Both the position numbers and the translations under genes were made by a program. From the NCBI GenBank assembly GCA_033220425.1, contig CM065647.1, forward strand, positions 2,418,001 through 2,482,000: a stretch of 64,000 bases of DNA, in the 5' to 3' direction. Each line of letters begins with the position of its first letter. The stretch's first letter is position 1. This document shows, piece by piece, positions 44,490 through 56,038 of this stretch. Origin of the DNA: Lepraria neglecta. Lineage: Eukaryota > Ascomycota > Lecanoromycetes > Lecanorales > Stereocaulaceae. A model generated the notes under the pieces. The model ran no database searches. It worked only from the letters and a program-made list of their open reading frames with translations, and was not told the origin of the DNA.

Positions 44490-45297
44490 ATGGCATCCCA
44501 CGCCCAAGAAGGAGATCCGGACGACCTCGTTCCCTCAGGTACTCCAACTACCGCCACACTCCCACCCTACAAATCCGCCTTTCTCCAAGCCTGTCTCTCC
44601 GCCTCAGTCCTCACATTCGGTACACAACCACTCAAACCAAGCATCAGCGCCCTACCCAAGATCTAACAGAAGAAACCCAGGCATCTTCACACTGAAGTCA
44701 GGCCGCCAATCCCCCTACTTCTTCAATGCCGGCCTCTTCCACGAAGCCGACCTCCTCCACGACATCTCCATCGCTTTTGCCCAAACCCTAATCAGCCACA
44801 TCTCGCTCAACCCCACATTCTCCTTCGACGTCCTCTTCGGTCCAGCGTATAAAGGAGTGCCTTTGGCGACTGCTGTCGCGTTGGGTCTTAGGGAATTGGA
44901 TCCCCAGAGGTTTGGGAAAGTGAAATACAGTTTCAATCGCAAAGAGATAAAAGATCACGGCGACGGCGGTGCGATAGTCGGAGCCCCCTTGAAGGGAAAG
45001 AAAGTAGTGGTAGTCGATGATGTTATTACGGCCGGGACGGCCATGAGAGAGGCAGTTGAGATTATACGTGGCCAGGGGGGAATACTGGTGGGCGTGGTGA
45101 TTGCACTAAATCGGATGGAGAGGATGAGGGACGATGGGGGAGGAAGTGCGATTGGGGAGGTTAAGAAGCAGTACGGGGTGCCGGTGCTTAGTATCGTTGA
45201 TCTCAATGATTTGATTGGGACATTGGGGGGAACTGTGAAGGAGGAGGATGTCAGGAGGATGGAGGAATATAAGAGGAGGTATGGGGCTAGTGACTGA
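44490..45297 (+). CDS. ura5: Orotate phosphoribosyltransferase
   Basis: Two exons: 44490-44619 and 44681-45297 (61-nt intron, GTACAC..CCCAG), giving 248 residues. LPPYKSAFLQACLSASVLTFG then IFTLKSGRQSPYFFNAGLF is the OPRT N-terminus. FDVLFGPAYKGVPLATA and YSFNRKEIKDHGDGG bind orotate and PRPP, and KVVVVDDVITAGTA is the PRPP-binding loop. The enzyme joins orotate to PRPP to make OMP, the fifth step of UMP synthesis. The start at 44490 gives the normal length; an in-frame ATG at 44106 would add 128 residues without similarity. Several runs of G and the codon MRDDGGGSAIG form a flexible insertion late in the protein, common in fungi. Confidence 0.95.
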
Positions 45298-45557
45298 TTG
45301 AGAAATTGTGACATGAGACGGGAGAGGGAGATGGAGAGGCTATGATAAAAGCATAGAATGGATGGTTAGAATCCTCATATAGAACTGTGAGAGACTCTGA
45401 TACCCATAGAATAAATATAGCGAGTGAAAAATATTTCTTATCTCGTTACCGTGTAGAGCTTGTGCTCTGCTGTCATCTAGATACCTGTATACTATATGTT
45501 TTGGTCATGAGCCTGCCACCTTTTTCTCGTTGGATAATGTTGCTGAGTGTAGCGAAT

Positions 45558-47030
45558 TCACAGCAAAAGACCAGCGGCCATTTCCACGTTGCCACCAGCC
45601 ATTTCGAGGGCTTGGATCACTTCTCCTCTTCCAAATCCCATGCCCATCAACTGTTCAATATCTTCTTTCGGGAATGAGGCTGGGCCTGTTGTTGATTGAG
45701 GCTGCTGTCCACTCCCAGAAGCTGGCTGCCCACTGGATGAGCTTGGCTGCGCTGCCGTGGCCGGAGCACTGCTTGCACCTGAAGATCCTGATTCTGTAAC
45801 AGTGCCCGAGATGGCGCCAATTTTCTTGCCCGCAGGCCCATCGATCGTAGGTTCTTCGTTATACACCTCAAAATTCTTAGGACTATCGGCTTCCCCGAGG
45901 AATCCAACTTCATTGCCCTGGATTATCAGCTTTCCCTTCTCCAAATCTATGCAGGCTTGATGTTTCTTCAGCATGTCCAGCCCAAGCAGTAAGTCGACAT
46001 CTTTGCCTTCCATGACCGTAAAACTGCAGGCCAGGAAGGCGTTACCGATCTTGATCATAGCGCTGTGAACGCGGCCGAGGATTTTGGCCGTACCAATGCC
46101 TCTGGCTATACCAGCATACCGCTTGTCTAGCAGTCGAAGTAGGCCACATCTCTCCGCGCAATCCGGGGACATGACGGTAGTCTGGGCTCCAGAGTCGACA
46201 AATGCTTTCACTTTGTGGCTGTTGACCTCGACGGGAATGTATAGCATGTGGACTCGACCGAAGACTAGAATAGTGCTGAATCAGTATGACTGGTCATCTG
46301 AAGGCGGAAATGGGAGTAGAAGTATCCTCACCTTCTGGGTTATGTTCCATGGCATTCTGCAAATTCTCCGCTACCTGCTCCTGTCGGATCATCTCTTCAA
46401 TTTCACGCTGTGCATCAACATCGAATGGGTCCGCTGTGAGCATGTCTATCTTGCGCTGCCTTTCGGCGGAAATTTCCTGCTGTTGTCGCATCTGCTCGTC
46501 CCAAATTTGCCTGAAGCGCACTGGATCTTGGACTGCTTCCGCAAGGTGAGGCTGTTGTTGCCTAATGCTTTCGAGCAGGCTCGGATTACCCAAGGCTTGT
46601 AGACGTATGTACTCTGGGTCACCGTGACTGGGTCCCGGTGCCCCGCGTGCTCCCTGACCTGCGCCAGCTTGGGCTGGCCGTCTGATTTGTGCCCGCACCG
46701 GTCTGCCCGCACCGGCGGCTGGTGCTTGTGGATTTCGGACGTGCATGCCAAGCATCGAGTCCTCGGCTATATCACACTGCAGTAGTGTTTTCAAGCCATC
46801 ATGTAGTTCTTGCCCGTTGTAGGAGAGTTTTTGGGCCGCCGAAGGAACGTTTGTCTCAATTTCAATATAGCCTTTGAGCTCGGCAATTGTCATTTCGGAA
46901 GGAAAATCGTTTGAAAGGAAGTCTTGGTCAAGGGTGATTTGAGGGGCGTCAATGGTGTCGATTGAAATAGTGATCCGCCTTCGAATACGGTCAGTTTTGA
47001 GCGCTTGAGTATGGAGTCTACTACTCACAT
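45558..47030 (-). CDS. ddi1: DDI1, ubiquitin shuttle with aspartyl protease domain
   Basis: Exons: 47030-47029 (A and T of the start codon only), 46978-46332 and 46264-45558, giving 451 residues. The first intron (GTGAGT 47028 to GAAG 46979, with CTGAC branch point) splits the ATG after its second base; the spliced start reads MRITISIDTIDA, the normal Ddi1 N-terminus. Unspliced, the ATG is followed at once by TGA. Domains: ubiquitin-like (1-75), helical HDD region (SLLESIRQQQPHLAEAVQDP), a cellular retropepsin-fold protease with catalytic D-S-G in AFVDSGAQTTVMS, and a UBA domain (EDIEQLMGMGFGRGEVIQALEMAGGNVEMAAGLL). Ddi1 delivers or cleaves highly ubiquitinated proteins at the proteasome. It is a host gene, not a retroelement. 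Confidence 0.95.
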
Positions 47031-47814
47031 GGTGGTTGGGGCGCGGGTGAGGTTCCCACGGAGTCGACGTTTGGTTACCTCAAGCTTGAGGAGTTGTCTG
47101 CCGTAGCTCTTCGATACAGGAGCTTAGGTGTTGGGGTGTGGTGAGGCTGGCAATTTCTGCTACGTTGTTTGACACTCTCAAGGAGAAATCTCGGAACACA
47201 TTCGTAGGAGTCAAGGCCACGAAAGACAGTCAAAAGATTGGTCAGCAAGACGATAGAGGAAGGTAGAAGCAGCTGGAAGAACAAAGTCCTGAGCACGAAT
47301 AGTGAAGTGGCCTCGGCGGCATGTCTTCTCTAGAGGCACCAGACAACAAAAGCCTCGAATTGGTAATCAGTGGCCGGAATATGAAGCGAGTGCAGGGGGT
47401 TGGAAAGGAAAATGTGGAATGCCAACTTGATCAGTATAAAATTTGCAAGTGAGGTCTTTTGGCAAGAAAACTCGTTCGCGCGTCTATGGACTCTGGCGCC
47501 ATCTTCGGGCCAGTCAGGGATCATCACCCGAAGCAGCAGACGGCACAAGACAGTCACTGATGAGCAATAAGCCCGATTGTTCAAAGGATTCTGAATTTCT
47601 TGGCCCCTCTTGCGGAGAAGGAACGGGCCTTGGTTGGGAGCTGGACAGTAAAGTCAAAAAGTGCCAAATTTTTATGACGACAAGCTGCAGCGAACACGAG
47701 CCTGACCCATAAAGGTCGTGCTGCAGCATAAGTCTAGATTTACGGCTTGAACCATTCCACTTTCATCTCGCTTGCCTCTGATTGACAGACACGGTTATTT
47801 GCATTTTCTGAGTC
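47031..47814. other. Divergent promoter region, ddi1 and GNAT gene
   Basis: About 0.8 kb between divergent starts. Overlapping frames on both strands show no motif, and no further element is recognised. Confidence 0.4.
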
Positions 47815-48995
47815 ATGCCTCGAGATCTGTTTTCCCCGGAGCAGCCGAAAGACGAGGCTTTGGTAGCCAGCCCTCAATCACAAACGCCACGAGCATCTGA
47901 TGGCTCTGATGGTACCTCAAATGCGACTGAGTTCATCATACATAGAGACGAAACCAGACAAGCCAACGTTCTGCATCTCCGTAATGGCAGAGCAAAGGAA
48001 AAACACATGAAGGACCTGCACCCTTATGTTCAGACCCTTTCGATATCAAACGTGGACGACTGCGTTGCATTGGAGAATGCCGTCTTCCCTGAACACGAGC
48101 GGTGCTCAAAAGAAAAAGTAGGCCTGGCGAAATTCACTACCATTCTAGACTTTCTACGTCAAGCATCGGCCCTACACAGCTTCCTTTTCTGAAAAAAGCG
48201 ACCTTTGAGATGTGATGGCCATTTGGGAATTTCTCCACAGATTTCTCCTCATGTGACAACCTTGATACATCTCTAACTATCTAGCGTCTCTGCACGCGCT
48301 GACATCTTTGAGCCTCATATACATTTCCAAAGTAGACATCCACTCGCACTTCCTGTCCATGCGAAATCCTGACAAATTTCACCATCTTGGTTGGCTCACA
48401 TTTCCCAGTTCATTTACCGCCTAACCGTCTGCCCCGAACTCTGCCTGGGACTGTTCTCCACGAGATCTTCTCCACCAACGTCATACACAGCATCAATGTA
48501 CGACTCTGCGCACCCTCCCGACTCCGCTACCCCAAACCTCAAATCCGTCCTTATCGCCATGGTGATAGCAACCAAAATCGCTACTCCCGCAGTTACAGAC
48601 GAAGCCATGGATATTTCACAAGGCTGGCAACATTCGACTTCGCCTACTTCCGGAACTCATGGACATCAAGAGCACGGTCGTACGATAGCGATTCATTCGC
48701 TTGCTGTACTGCCAGCTTACCAAGGCCAGGGGCTGGCGAAGACAATTATGAAGAGTTATGAGCAGAGGATGGAAACGAGTGGTATTGCGGATCGAATTGC
48801 TTTGTTGGCACATGATCATCTCGTGAAAATGTATGAGGGGTTGGGGTTTGAGAATCGCGGAAAGAGCAATGCAAAGTTTGGAGGAGGGGTTTGGAACGCT
48901 TTGGTAAGCCTTGCCATCCGATTACGGAAGATTGAGAGCTTACAGTCTTTAGACATACGAATTTGCAGAACATGGGCCTGGTTCATAAATTCTAA
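47815..48995 (+). CDS. GNAT-family N-acetyltransferase (arylalkylamine type)
   Basis: Exons: 47815-48117, 48409-48903 and 48969-48995, giving 274 residues. A variable N-terminus of about 75 residues precedes the fold. VDDCVALENAVFPEHERCSKEK / FIYRLTVCPELCLGLF matches fungal relatives of serotonin N-acetyltransferase. IHSLAVLPAYQGQGLAKTIM is motif A, which binds acetyl-CoA, and HDHLVKMYEGLGFENRGKS is motif B. The final exon is only 9 codons (NMGLVHKF-stop) and fits relatives that end in a short hydrophobic tail. The first intron is 291 nt, long for this genome, but joins conserved residues exactly. The substrate is unknown; arylalkylamines or polyamines are typical. It is divergent from ddi1. 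Confidence 0.85.
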
Positions 48996-50737
48996 TCATT
49001 GGCTGTACCATGCTAGCCCCAGGAGTGTCCGTACCAGAGGCCATGGTCAATTTCATGATAGCAAGGTGTAGGGGCGTCCAATTTCGTGGACATTTTCGCA
49101 GGATATCAGAATCTAACACATTTTTGCTTTTCTCCTTCGAGTTTCTTGATTCCAACATTATCTTTCTGCTCAAAACCAGCACGCCATCTCAAGAAAGATC
49201 ATGGGCTGGTATTCATTCTCTCGTTGCCAAGACATGCAAGCCCCATGAACCGGGGCAAAAGACGTAGAGAATGGCTCCTAGCTTTATTTCTTGTACATAA
49301 TGCGAAACACATTGAAATCTAGCAAAGCCTATATCCTTCCAATTGATCGTGCATGAATCCTGTCTTGTGTTTGAGTAGAGGTCACCACGGCCACTTGCAA
49401 AGACAAGTGCGGCCCGGGAGCTTGGCGCTGCCTTAGATGCACCCCCCTCGAACATCTGAAATTATTTCTCTTGCAATGTTCAGCTCTCCTCGATCTTCAG
49501 GACATCCACAGGGTCTCCTGTCTTGCCCCCATCGTTGCCTGCATTTGTGGCGCTAACTGTTTGTGTGTGCGTGCCTAAGGTATTAGATCGCTTGCCGGTC
49601 TCCTGAATGGACCTTTCTTCTTACGCATAAGGCTTAACTCATGGAAAGGTTCTGATCTGCAAGATCAAATTTTATGATACGGCGTATGCATTTGCGAGTA
49701 CGTAAAATGCATAGTGTACGATCTGGTGGCTTGCTACGCCTTCAACCCATCAAAGCGATGAGAAGGCAATTTTCTTGCCTGAAGCTACCTCTGCACCGGT
49801 TGACACATGACACTTGGTACCCATCCGCTGCAAAGCAATTGCCAAATGACGTTATTATTAACCACATTGCCGTGCCGTGTCTGCAGGGATGTTCCTCTAT
49901 TAGCCCACCTTAAATCGAAAGGCATGGGGTTATAGCTGCGGCTGTTCCCAGCTGGTGCCAGTTTCGGGTTCAAGGCAAACATTCGAGGAACTCTCCATCC
50001 AATCATACGTCAACGCATTCCTTCCCTCTATCGCTGTTCCACGCTTGCAACGGATAACTCAACTATGGGGGACCTAGCAGGATACCGGCGACCTTAAAGC
50101 TTAGAGCGCATGAGGCGTATGCATCATACTAGCCCGCATGGGGAACAAGATCGCTCCTTTACCATGTGTTTGGTGACAGCTCCGTCGCTGCTTGAGCCTT
50201 GTCAATCTACGGTCCTCAAGGCGGGACCGCCATCTATTTTATTAACGTAAACAGCTTGCACGTTGCGATTGGTGCCTCTCATCGGTGATAAAGCTTTTCC
50301 TCCCTAGGCCATTTCCCCATTATTCTACCAGTTTTCAAGTGCATGGCTTAATCTCTTCATCATTGATGTGCAGGTCACCTAGATGATGGGCTGATTAGGT
50401 CCTCCTCTTCTGCAGCTGCTCTCACTATCTGTCCTGAAAAGTCCTTAAGCATTGTTCCCATGGGAGCCCTCAAAGACCGCAGTAGTACTCGTTAACGCTG
50501 ATTCTCAATCACTGCGCGAGTCCTACTGGCCTTAGTTGATTGTCAGACTGATACTATCTCAATTTGCATCCAATTTTCTCGACTGGGTCGACATACGGAC
50601 GTCTTGGCTTAGCCTTTCAGCTGCCAGTACTCGTCGATGCACATACCTACAGAGACTATCGTGACATCGACTGGCTGCTAATATCACCATCACCATCTCG
50701 AAGAGCGCCCAGCCTTCTAATTCAGAAATTACACAAA
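48996..50737. other. Gene-poor stretch, nothing supported
   Basis: About 1.7 kb. Short frames on both strands lack motifs, splice logic or length. No repeat or mobile-element ends were noticed. It precedes a decayed gene, so it may itself contain unreadable remnants. Confidence 0.35.
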
Positions 50738-52628
50738 ATGGTCCGCTACCTGAACCCAGGAGGCTTCGAATTCGGGTCTGAGAACTTCGATGGCTACGGA
50801 ATATCGAATGTTGTTGTTGGCGTCACTCATTAGGTCATCTTCTACTCAGCATGCGTCTTCCTCTGGCTCTACCGTCCCCATCCCGTCGTCCGAATGAGTA
50901 ATGTCCCCCTCTTGCTACTCTCCCTCCTTGTCCTGCAAGTTTTCCTTTTCACGGTATTTATTGTCTATACGCTCAATGCGGCCTGGCCCTGTCAAGTGGA
51001 GTATTGGTGCATGAACTTGTATCTTCCAATTGGCATTGGTTTGTTCCAGGCTCAAAATCAACAACTGCCCATTGTTAGCGACGGGCAGGCCGAGTTGGTC
51101 AACTCTGATGAGTTGTACAAGCCACTAGTCCCAAAAGGTGGACGTGGCATAGGTGGTCCTGGATATTGGCTTTTCCAAGTAAAAGTCTGGTGAAGGGGGG
51201 TCAGTAAGCAGCGCAGATATGAGTGCTTTGTCCTCATTGGTATTTTTGTTCAAGTAGGTACTCTCTACCTTGACAGTATATGCAGAGGTGCTGATATTCA
51301 TCACTCAGTTTACTGTCTCATTCATCATCTATAACATCTCACTCAGAACATCTCCAGGATTATGCCGTCGTGGATTGGAATGGTAAGCTTTCACTCACGT
51401 AATTGGAGGCAGCTATGCTTACACGTTCAAAGGGCTCCCTCCGTAATGTGGCAGTTTCTATGAGTTGCTTCTTCGGACCTTATCTGCTCTGGAAGATTCG
51501 AACGATTTGGGACATCTACCATTGGCGATTTCAGACTACTCTTGCCATCTTTGCTGGTATTCCTGGAACACCACTATGGCTGGCAGCCGTATACACCAAT
51601 AGTTTCGCCTCAGTTAACAAATACTGGATCCCTGCCATGTGGTGAGTGCTCACCCCAAAATCCTACGCAGCCTGGACCATATCTAACCATGGTTCACCAC
51701 CACAAGGTTCGTCCCCGGCATTCATGACCATGGAAATTATAACTTTAGGCTTCCCCATCTACCAGATCCACAAACACGCACGTGCCGTCCGAGAAACTCA
51801 ACTCGCCCTCGCAGAGTTCGACCAAAAACGCCTCAAAAGCTACACCGACTCCACCATGACAGATTCCATCCTCACACGTTCCTCCAACCCCAAACACGGC
51901 AGAATGTACTCTACGGAATCTCTCGAACAGTGCCTCGCCACCAACCCCGACAACCTCCAGGTCTATGCCTCCTGCATGGAACCCAATGGCGAAAATATTA
52001 TCTTCCTTACACGCGTGCTCGCCTTCTGTAATTCCTGCACCCATGCCTTCCGCACTGCGTGCAAATCATCCGCTGATTTCCGGAGGGCGAGGATGGCTAT
52101 GTTTCGTATTGGACTGAGCATTTTCGTCAGCCTGGTACATTCAAGAACGGCTTCCTACCCATCAACATCGAATCTAGCATCTATAGTCGCCCCGACGCCA
52201 TTTTCGGACCCGCTACTGTCATCATAGCTAGCAAGAAGCATGATAGGAGCTCTATCATCGCTACAACGGTCTCCTCGAACATTACGCCCTGGGACGATGA
52301 GGATAACCAAGCCACCGATACCCCGGGAGATGAGATCTCCTACCCCATGCAAGCCATGGGCAGACCCTCTCCAAATCGCAAAAACTCCGACATACAAATA
52401 CACTCAATGGGTCGCGTCAGCCCTCAGCGCAATGATTCAGATAATGAGAGTAGAGAGGGCATTGTTGCAGCGGGTGTGGGGGATATTGTGGATGTGAGGG
52501 CCGGGTATGATCTGTGGGAGGAGATTAAAGTGCCGGGGGATTTCGATGAGAGGGTTTTTGATGAGGCGTTTAAGAGTGTTAGGTATATGGTTTGGACGGA
52601 GACGTGGCAGCGGTATAGAGTCTGGTAG
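50738..52628 (+). pseudogene. 7TM regulator of G-protein signalling (RGS) gene, decayed
   Basis: Membrane segments in order (VIFYSACVFLWLYRPHPVVRM; VPLLLLSLLVLQVFLFTVFIVYTL; LYLPIGIGLFQAQNQQL; FTVSFIIYNIS; SCFFGPYLLWKIR; WLAAVYTNSF; MTMEIITLGFPIYQI) match fungal 7TM-RGS proteins. They are followed by an RGS domain (LEQCLATNPDNLQVYASCMEPNGENIIFLTRV and later PINIES..IYSR). Several introns still look usable (51255-51308, 51383-51430, 51641-51714 areas). The frame is broken by an in-frame TAG near 50831, a shift around 51431-51450 (LPSVMWQFL is in another frame) and a shift near 52150. Intact relatives speed GTP hydrolysis on G-alpha subunits at the plasma membrane. This copy is probably dead. 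Confidence 0.72.
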
Positions 52629-53083
52629 CGTAGGAGGGGGAGCGAGGGGAGCGTTTGATCACGTACATGTATAATGGGCAGCGGGGACTTCCGCTTGGTC
52701 GGGGAATGGGATGCTGGTCATGCATTGAGTGTCAATATGAATATAGTTCGTAATGTGAAATGGTACATATGGTTGATAGGATAAATCCTGATGAGCAAAC
52801 GCAAAGAAGACATACAACCATAAGAGTACCCAGAAAATGGCAGGTCAATCCAGTGAAAAGGGATGCCCCTGTAACGTTTCCCATCTATATTATATTCCCT
52901 ATGCTACTAAAAAGCAAACGAATCATGTATTTATTCAAGTCGCCAATCTTGGTGCGTGTAAGGAGAAAAGAAGCTAAAAGGTGCCGGAGACACTCCAGGC
53001 TTTGCAGGCTCGCTAATGCATAAAAGTCAACGAGAGCGTGTCTACGTACTTTGACACCAATATACTATGCAATTGCAAGCGGG
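52629..53083. other. Intergenic, convergent 3' ends
   Basis: This lies between the RGS remnant and the stop of glo3. Nothing is recognised. Confidence 0.4.
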
Positions 53084-54819
53084 CTAGCCGTTCAGGTAAC
53101 TCCTTATAGCGCCTACAGAGACCGCTTCAAGTTAGTAATGTTCGCAATTTGTCAAAGGAATGTACTGACCTTGCAATTTGCTCGCCCCCTCACCCAGCAC
53201 GTTCGTCAAATTCTCCAAATCATCACCAGCAGTAACACCAAACTTTCTCACGAAGTCCCTTGCCGCGCCTTCTAGGTCACCATAATTTCCATACTCGTCC
53301 GCCTGCGGTATGTCATCTTCAGGACGCCCAAAGTAAGCATTACTGCTGATGGAGGTAGCGCCTTCGAAGCCTTGGAGGCGCTCTTTGGCTTCAGTCTGAG
53401 CGTTCGGATTGAAGTTGTTGCGGCCGAAGAATTCGTCGGATGAGATTCCTTTCTGGGTGCCGAATTTATCGCGGGCGTATTTTTCGTCGTCGTCTGGATT
53501 GAAGGCTTGTCAATGATTTGTAGAGAAGCAGAATGTGGACTGCAACATACCTTCTTCCACAGCTCTTGTGCCAACAGAACCGAAGCCCATCTTCTTAGGT
53601 GCAGCTGCTGCGGGCTTGCTCCCTCCCACCTGTCCAAAGCCAAGCCGACCCATCCCCATTCCTAAACGCTCCATCTCGCTCTTCGTCCGCTCATGACCTT
53701 TTGCAGGACCGTAGCCAGCTTTAGAAGGGTTTACAGGTGTTGGGGCAGCAATCTTAGTCTTCTCGGTGACACTAGCAGATCTCATTGTCTTTTGGGAAGC
53801 AGCCTCTTCAGCTTCCGGATCGTAGCCCAACTTCTCTATTCGCTCTGCCTCCTCTTTTGCTTTCTTCTCTGCTGCCTCGAAATCCACCTCTTCTGACCCA
53901 AGCTTCTTCGCGCCAAGCTTCGTCTTCTTCGCTCCCAATATGTTTGCTTTTCGAGGGCCGCCTATTCCTGTGGACTTGCGTATTACGTTGGATGGCACAG
54001 CGCGCGAGGGTGCTTTGGAAGAGTCGCTCTCTGAGCCATGAAGGGGAGATTTCGATCGCGAGGGGCCGTTGCCGTTAGCGGTAGGGTTGAGGAAGGGAGA
54101 TGCTGTACGGCTGATTACGGGTGGGGTCTGGGTTCTTGATGGTGGGTTGCTGGGTCGTTTGATTGAAGGCTTGTCCCATGAAGAGAAAAAGTCGTCGCTA
54201 GGCTCTGCAGGGGTCGAGGTTCCATCTGAGGGTGTAGCAGCAACGACATCTGTGACAACGACTTCTTCTGGATAACTGGATACGCGTTAGCTGAGACTTC
54301 AGTGCGTGATGCTGTGTAACTTACTCGCGAGTATCTGCAGCCGCCCTCTTTTTGAGCTCATCTTTGTATTTTGTGGCAGCGCTCGATGTGTATTTTGTTT
54401 TTGGATCTTTACTGGCAAGGGCTGCAGTTCCCCCGTGTGACTGAAAGTATTTTGTAGCTGATTCATTTCCCCCTACTTTCATTGTACGTAGTTGGTCATA
54501 TTGCCATACTGTACGATCGACAGATCAGCGGAGGGTCCCCATCTTCAAATCAAGATACATACCGTCGAGGTTGGTTGATCGAACGAACGAGATATGTACT
54601 CCCAGGTTGCGATGGTTCGAAGAGCAGTCAAGGCAGAGGTAGATGCCAAAGGGGACGGAAGACCAAGTTGGATTTTTCGTGCCACAGTCGAAGCATACCT
54701 AAGATAATTTAGCTTGGGCACAGACAGGTGTGGTCGTAACGAGGCCTCACCTTGTTCGCAGGCTTCGTTTTCAGTTTCTCAAAAATCTTTTGCGATTGGG
54801 CTTTGGTAGCGGAGTTCAT
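53084..54819 (-). CDS. glo3: Glo3-type ADP-ribosylation factor GTPase-activating protein
   Basis: Six exons: 54819-54751, 54698-54563, 54508-54325, 54275-53551, 53505-53170 and 53112-53084, giving 492 residues. The ArfGAP zinc finger reads C-FDC-G..P.W.....G..LC..C...HR ([28 protein letters not shown]), with the arginine finger in the [13 protein letters not shown] block. The middle is Ser/Pro-rich, then a Lys/Glu-rich coiled region ([14 protein letters not shown]). The C-terminal exon encodes only AIRSYLNG, completing the Glo3 motif near the end ([15 protein letters not shown]). Glo3 stimulates GTP hydrolysis on Arf1 to uncoat COPI vesicles at the Golgi. It is divergent from tim21 across 264 bp. 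Confidence 0.93.
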
Positions 54820-55083
54820 GGTGGCGTGTCAAGTTTTATCGTATATTTCGGGACGCTCTGACAGATTGAGAGAATGGGTAGAGCAAAGTGGGCATTGAAT
54901 GGGAGCAGCGCACAGCTCTAATTCTTATCACTGTACTTGAAAGGGGAGCACGGAGAGGCTCAAATCAAGTGGCCTCAAAGGCCGATCTTCGGCTTACGTA
55001 AGCACATCTCGACCCTTGGTGTCTCCGCTTTCTGCAAGTGCCGTTGTTCTTCAATCTAAACGGTTTCCTAATGAGTCCCGATA

Positions 55084-56038
55084 ATGGGCCTCTGTAACCC
55101 GGTTAGAGCTCGATGCGTCGAGTTCGTGGCTAAATTTCACAGAAAACCTCCATATCTGCCACTCCTTTCGGCCGTTCCTACAAGAATCCCACTACGCACG
55201 CCCTTATCCTCTGCAGTCTTCAGACATTATGCTACCTCGGACAGCTTGCGAGGACAGAAGACATCCTCAAGGAAGCAAGTGACCATTCGGAATGATGACG
55301 GGCAAGTTCAATGGAAAGAATTGACGACTGGGGAAAAGGCCGCAAGAACAACCCAGCAGACCTTCAATTTCGGGGTTATATTTGCTGGCTTGTGTGGAAC
55401 CGTAGGAAAAATCCCTCAAATACCTAGAGCTTAGCTCATACGAAACAGATTGCCGTTGTCTACTTCATGTACACTGAAGTATTCGCCTCGGATAGTAAGA
55501 CCAGACTCTTCAATCGAGCTGTTGATCGAATCAGAGCTGAACCTCAAGCACTTGAATTGCTGGGGGATCGTCAAACAATCCGAGCTTTTGGGGAGCCGAC
55601 GTCAAACAAATGGAGCAGGAACAGGCCGATTGCGTAAGTTGAGAGATTCATACCCTTGCCGTTGAACAGGCTGATGTGATTTCGTATAGGTCAAGCATAC
55701 GTATTGATCAAACGGGCATTGAGCATTTTCATATGCATTTTAACGTAAGACATGATTCCGATATCTACTGTCGACGTTGGTCTGACGAATTGAGCAGGTC
55801 GTGGGTTCTGGGAACTCCGGCGTTGTCAATTTGCACATGGTCAGGGGCCCAGGCCACAAAGACTGGGTGTATCGATCGTTAGCTTTGGATGTTCCAGGTA
55901 TGTTCCTTATTCGAGTCCTTTACTTTTGCAAAAGCTCATAGGCGCGCAGGCCATCCAAGGATTTATCTAGAAAATGCGGATGCTGCCCAGGAGCAGAAAA
56001 AGCCTGGCTTCAAAATGCTCGGAGTTCAGTGGAGATAA
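55084..56038 (+). CDS. tim21: Mitochondrial import inner membrane translocase subunit Tim21
   Basis: Five exons: 55084-55401, 55449-55633, 55690-55744, 55798-55897 and 55950-56038, giving 248 residues. A mitochondrial presequence (Arg-rich, no early acidic cluster after the first residues) is followed by KAARTTQQTFNFGVIFAGLCGTIAVVYFMYTEVFAS, the single membrane segment. The intermembrane-space domain is SKTRLFNRAVDRIRAEPQALELLG.. to NLHMVRGPGHKDWVYRSLALDVPGHPRIYLEN. These are canonical Tim21 blocks. Tim21 links the TOM complex to TIM23 and to respiratory supercomplexes. All four introns are 46-56 nt with clean signals. The middle exon is only 55 nt. Confidence 0.93.

Noticed and set aside
45558-46264. 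Retropepsin-like DSGA motif, as in LTR elements
   Set aside because: It is flanked by a ubiquitin-like domain and a UBA domain in one spliced gene, the layout of the host gene DDI1.
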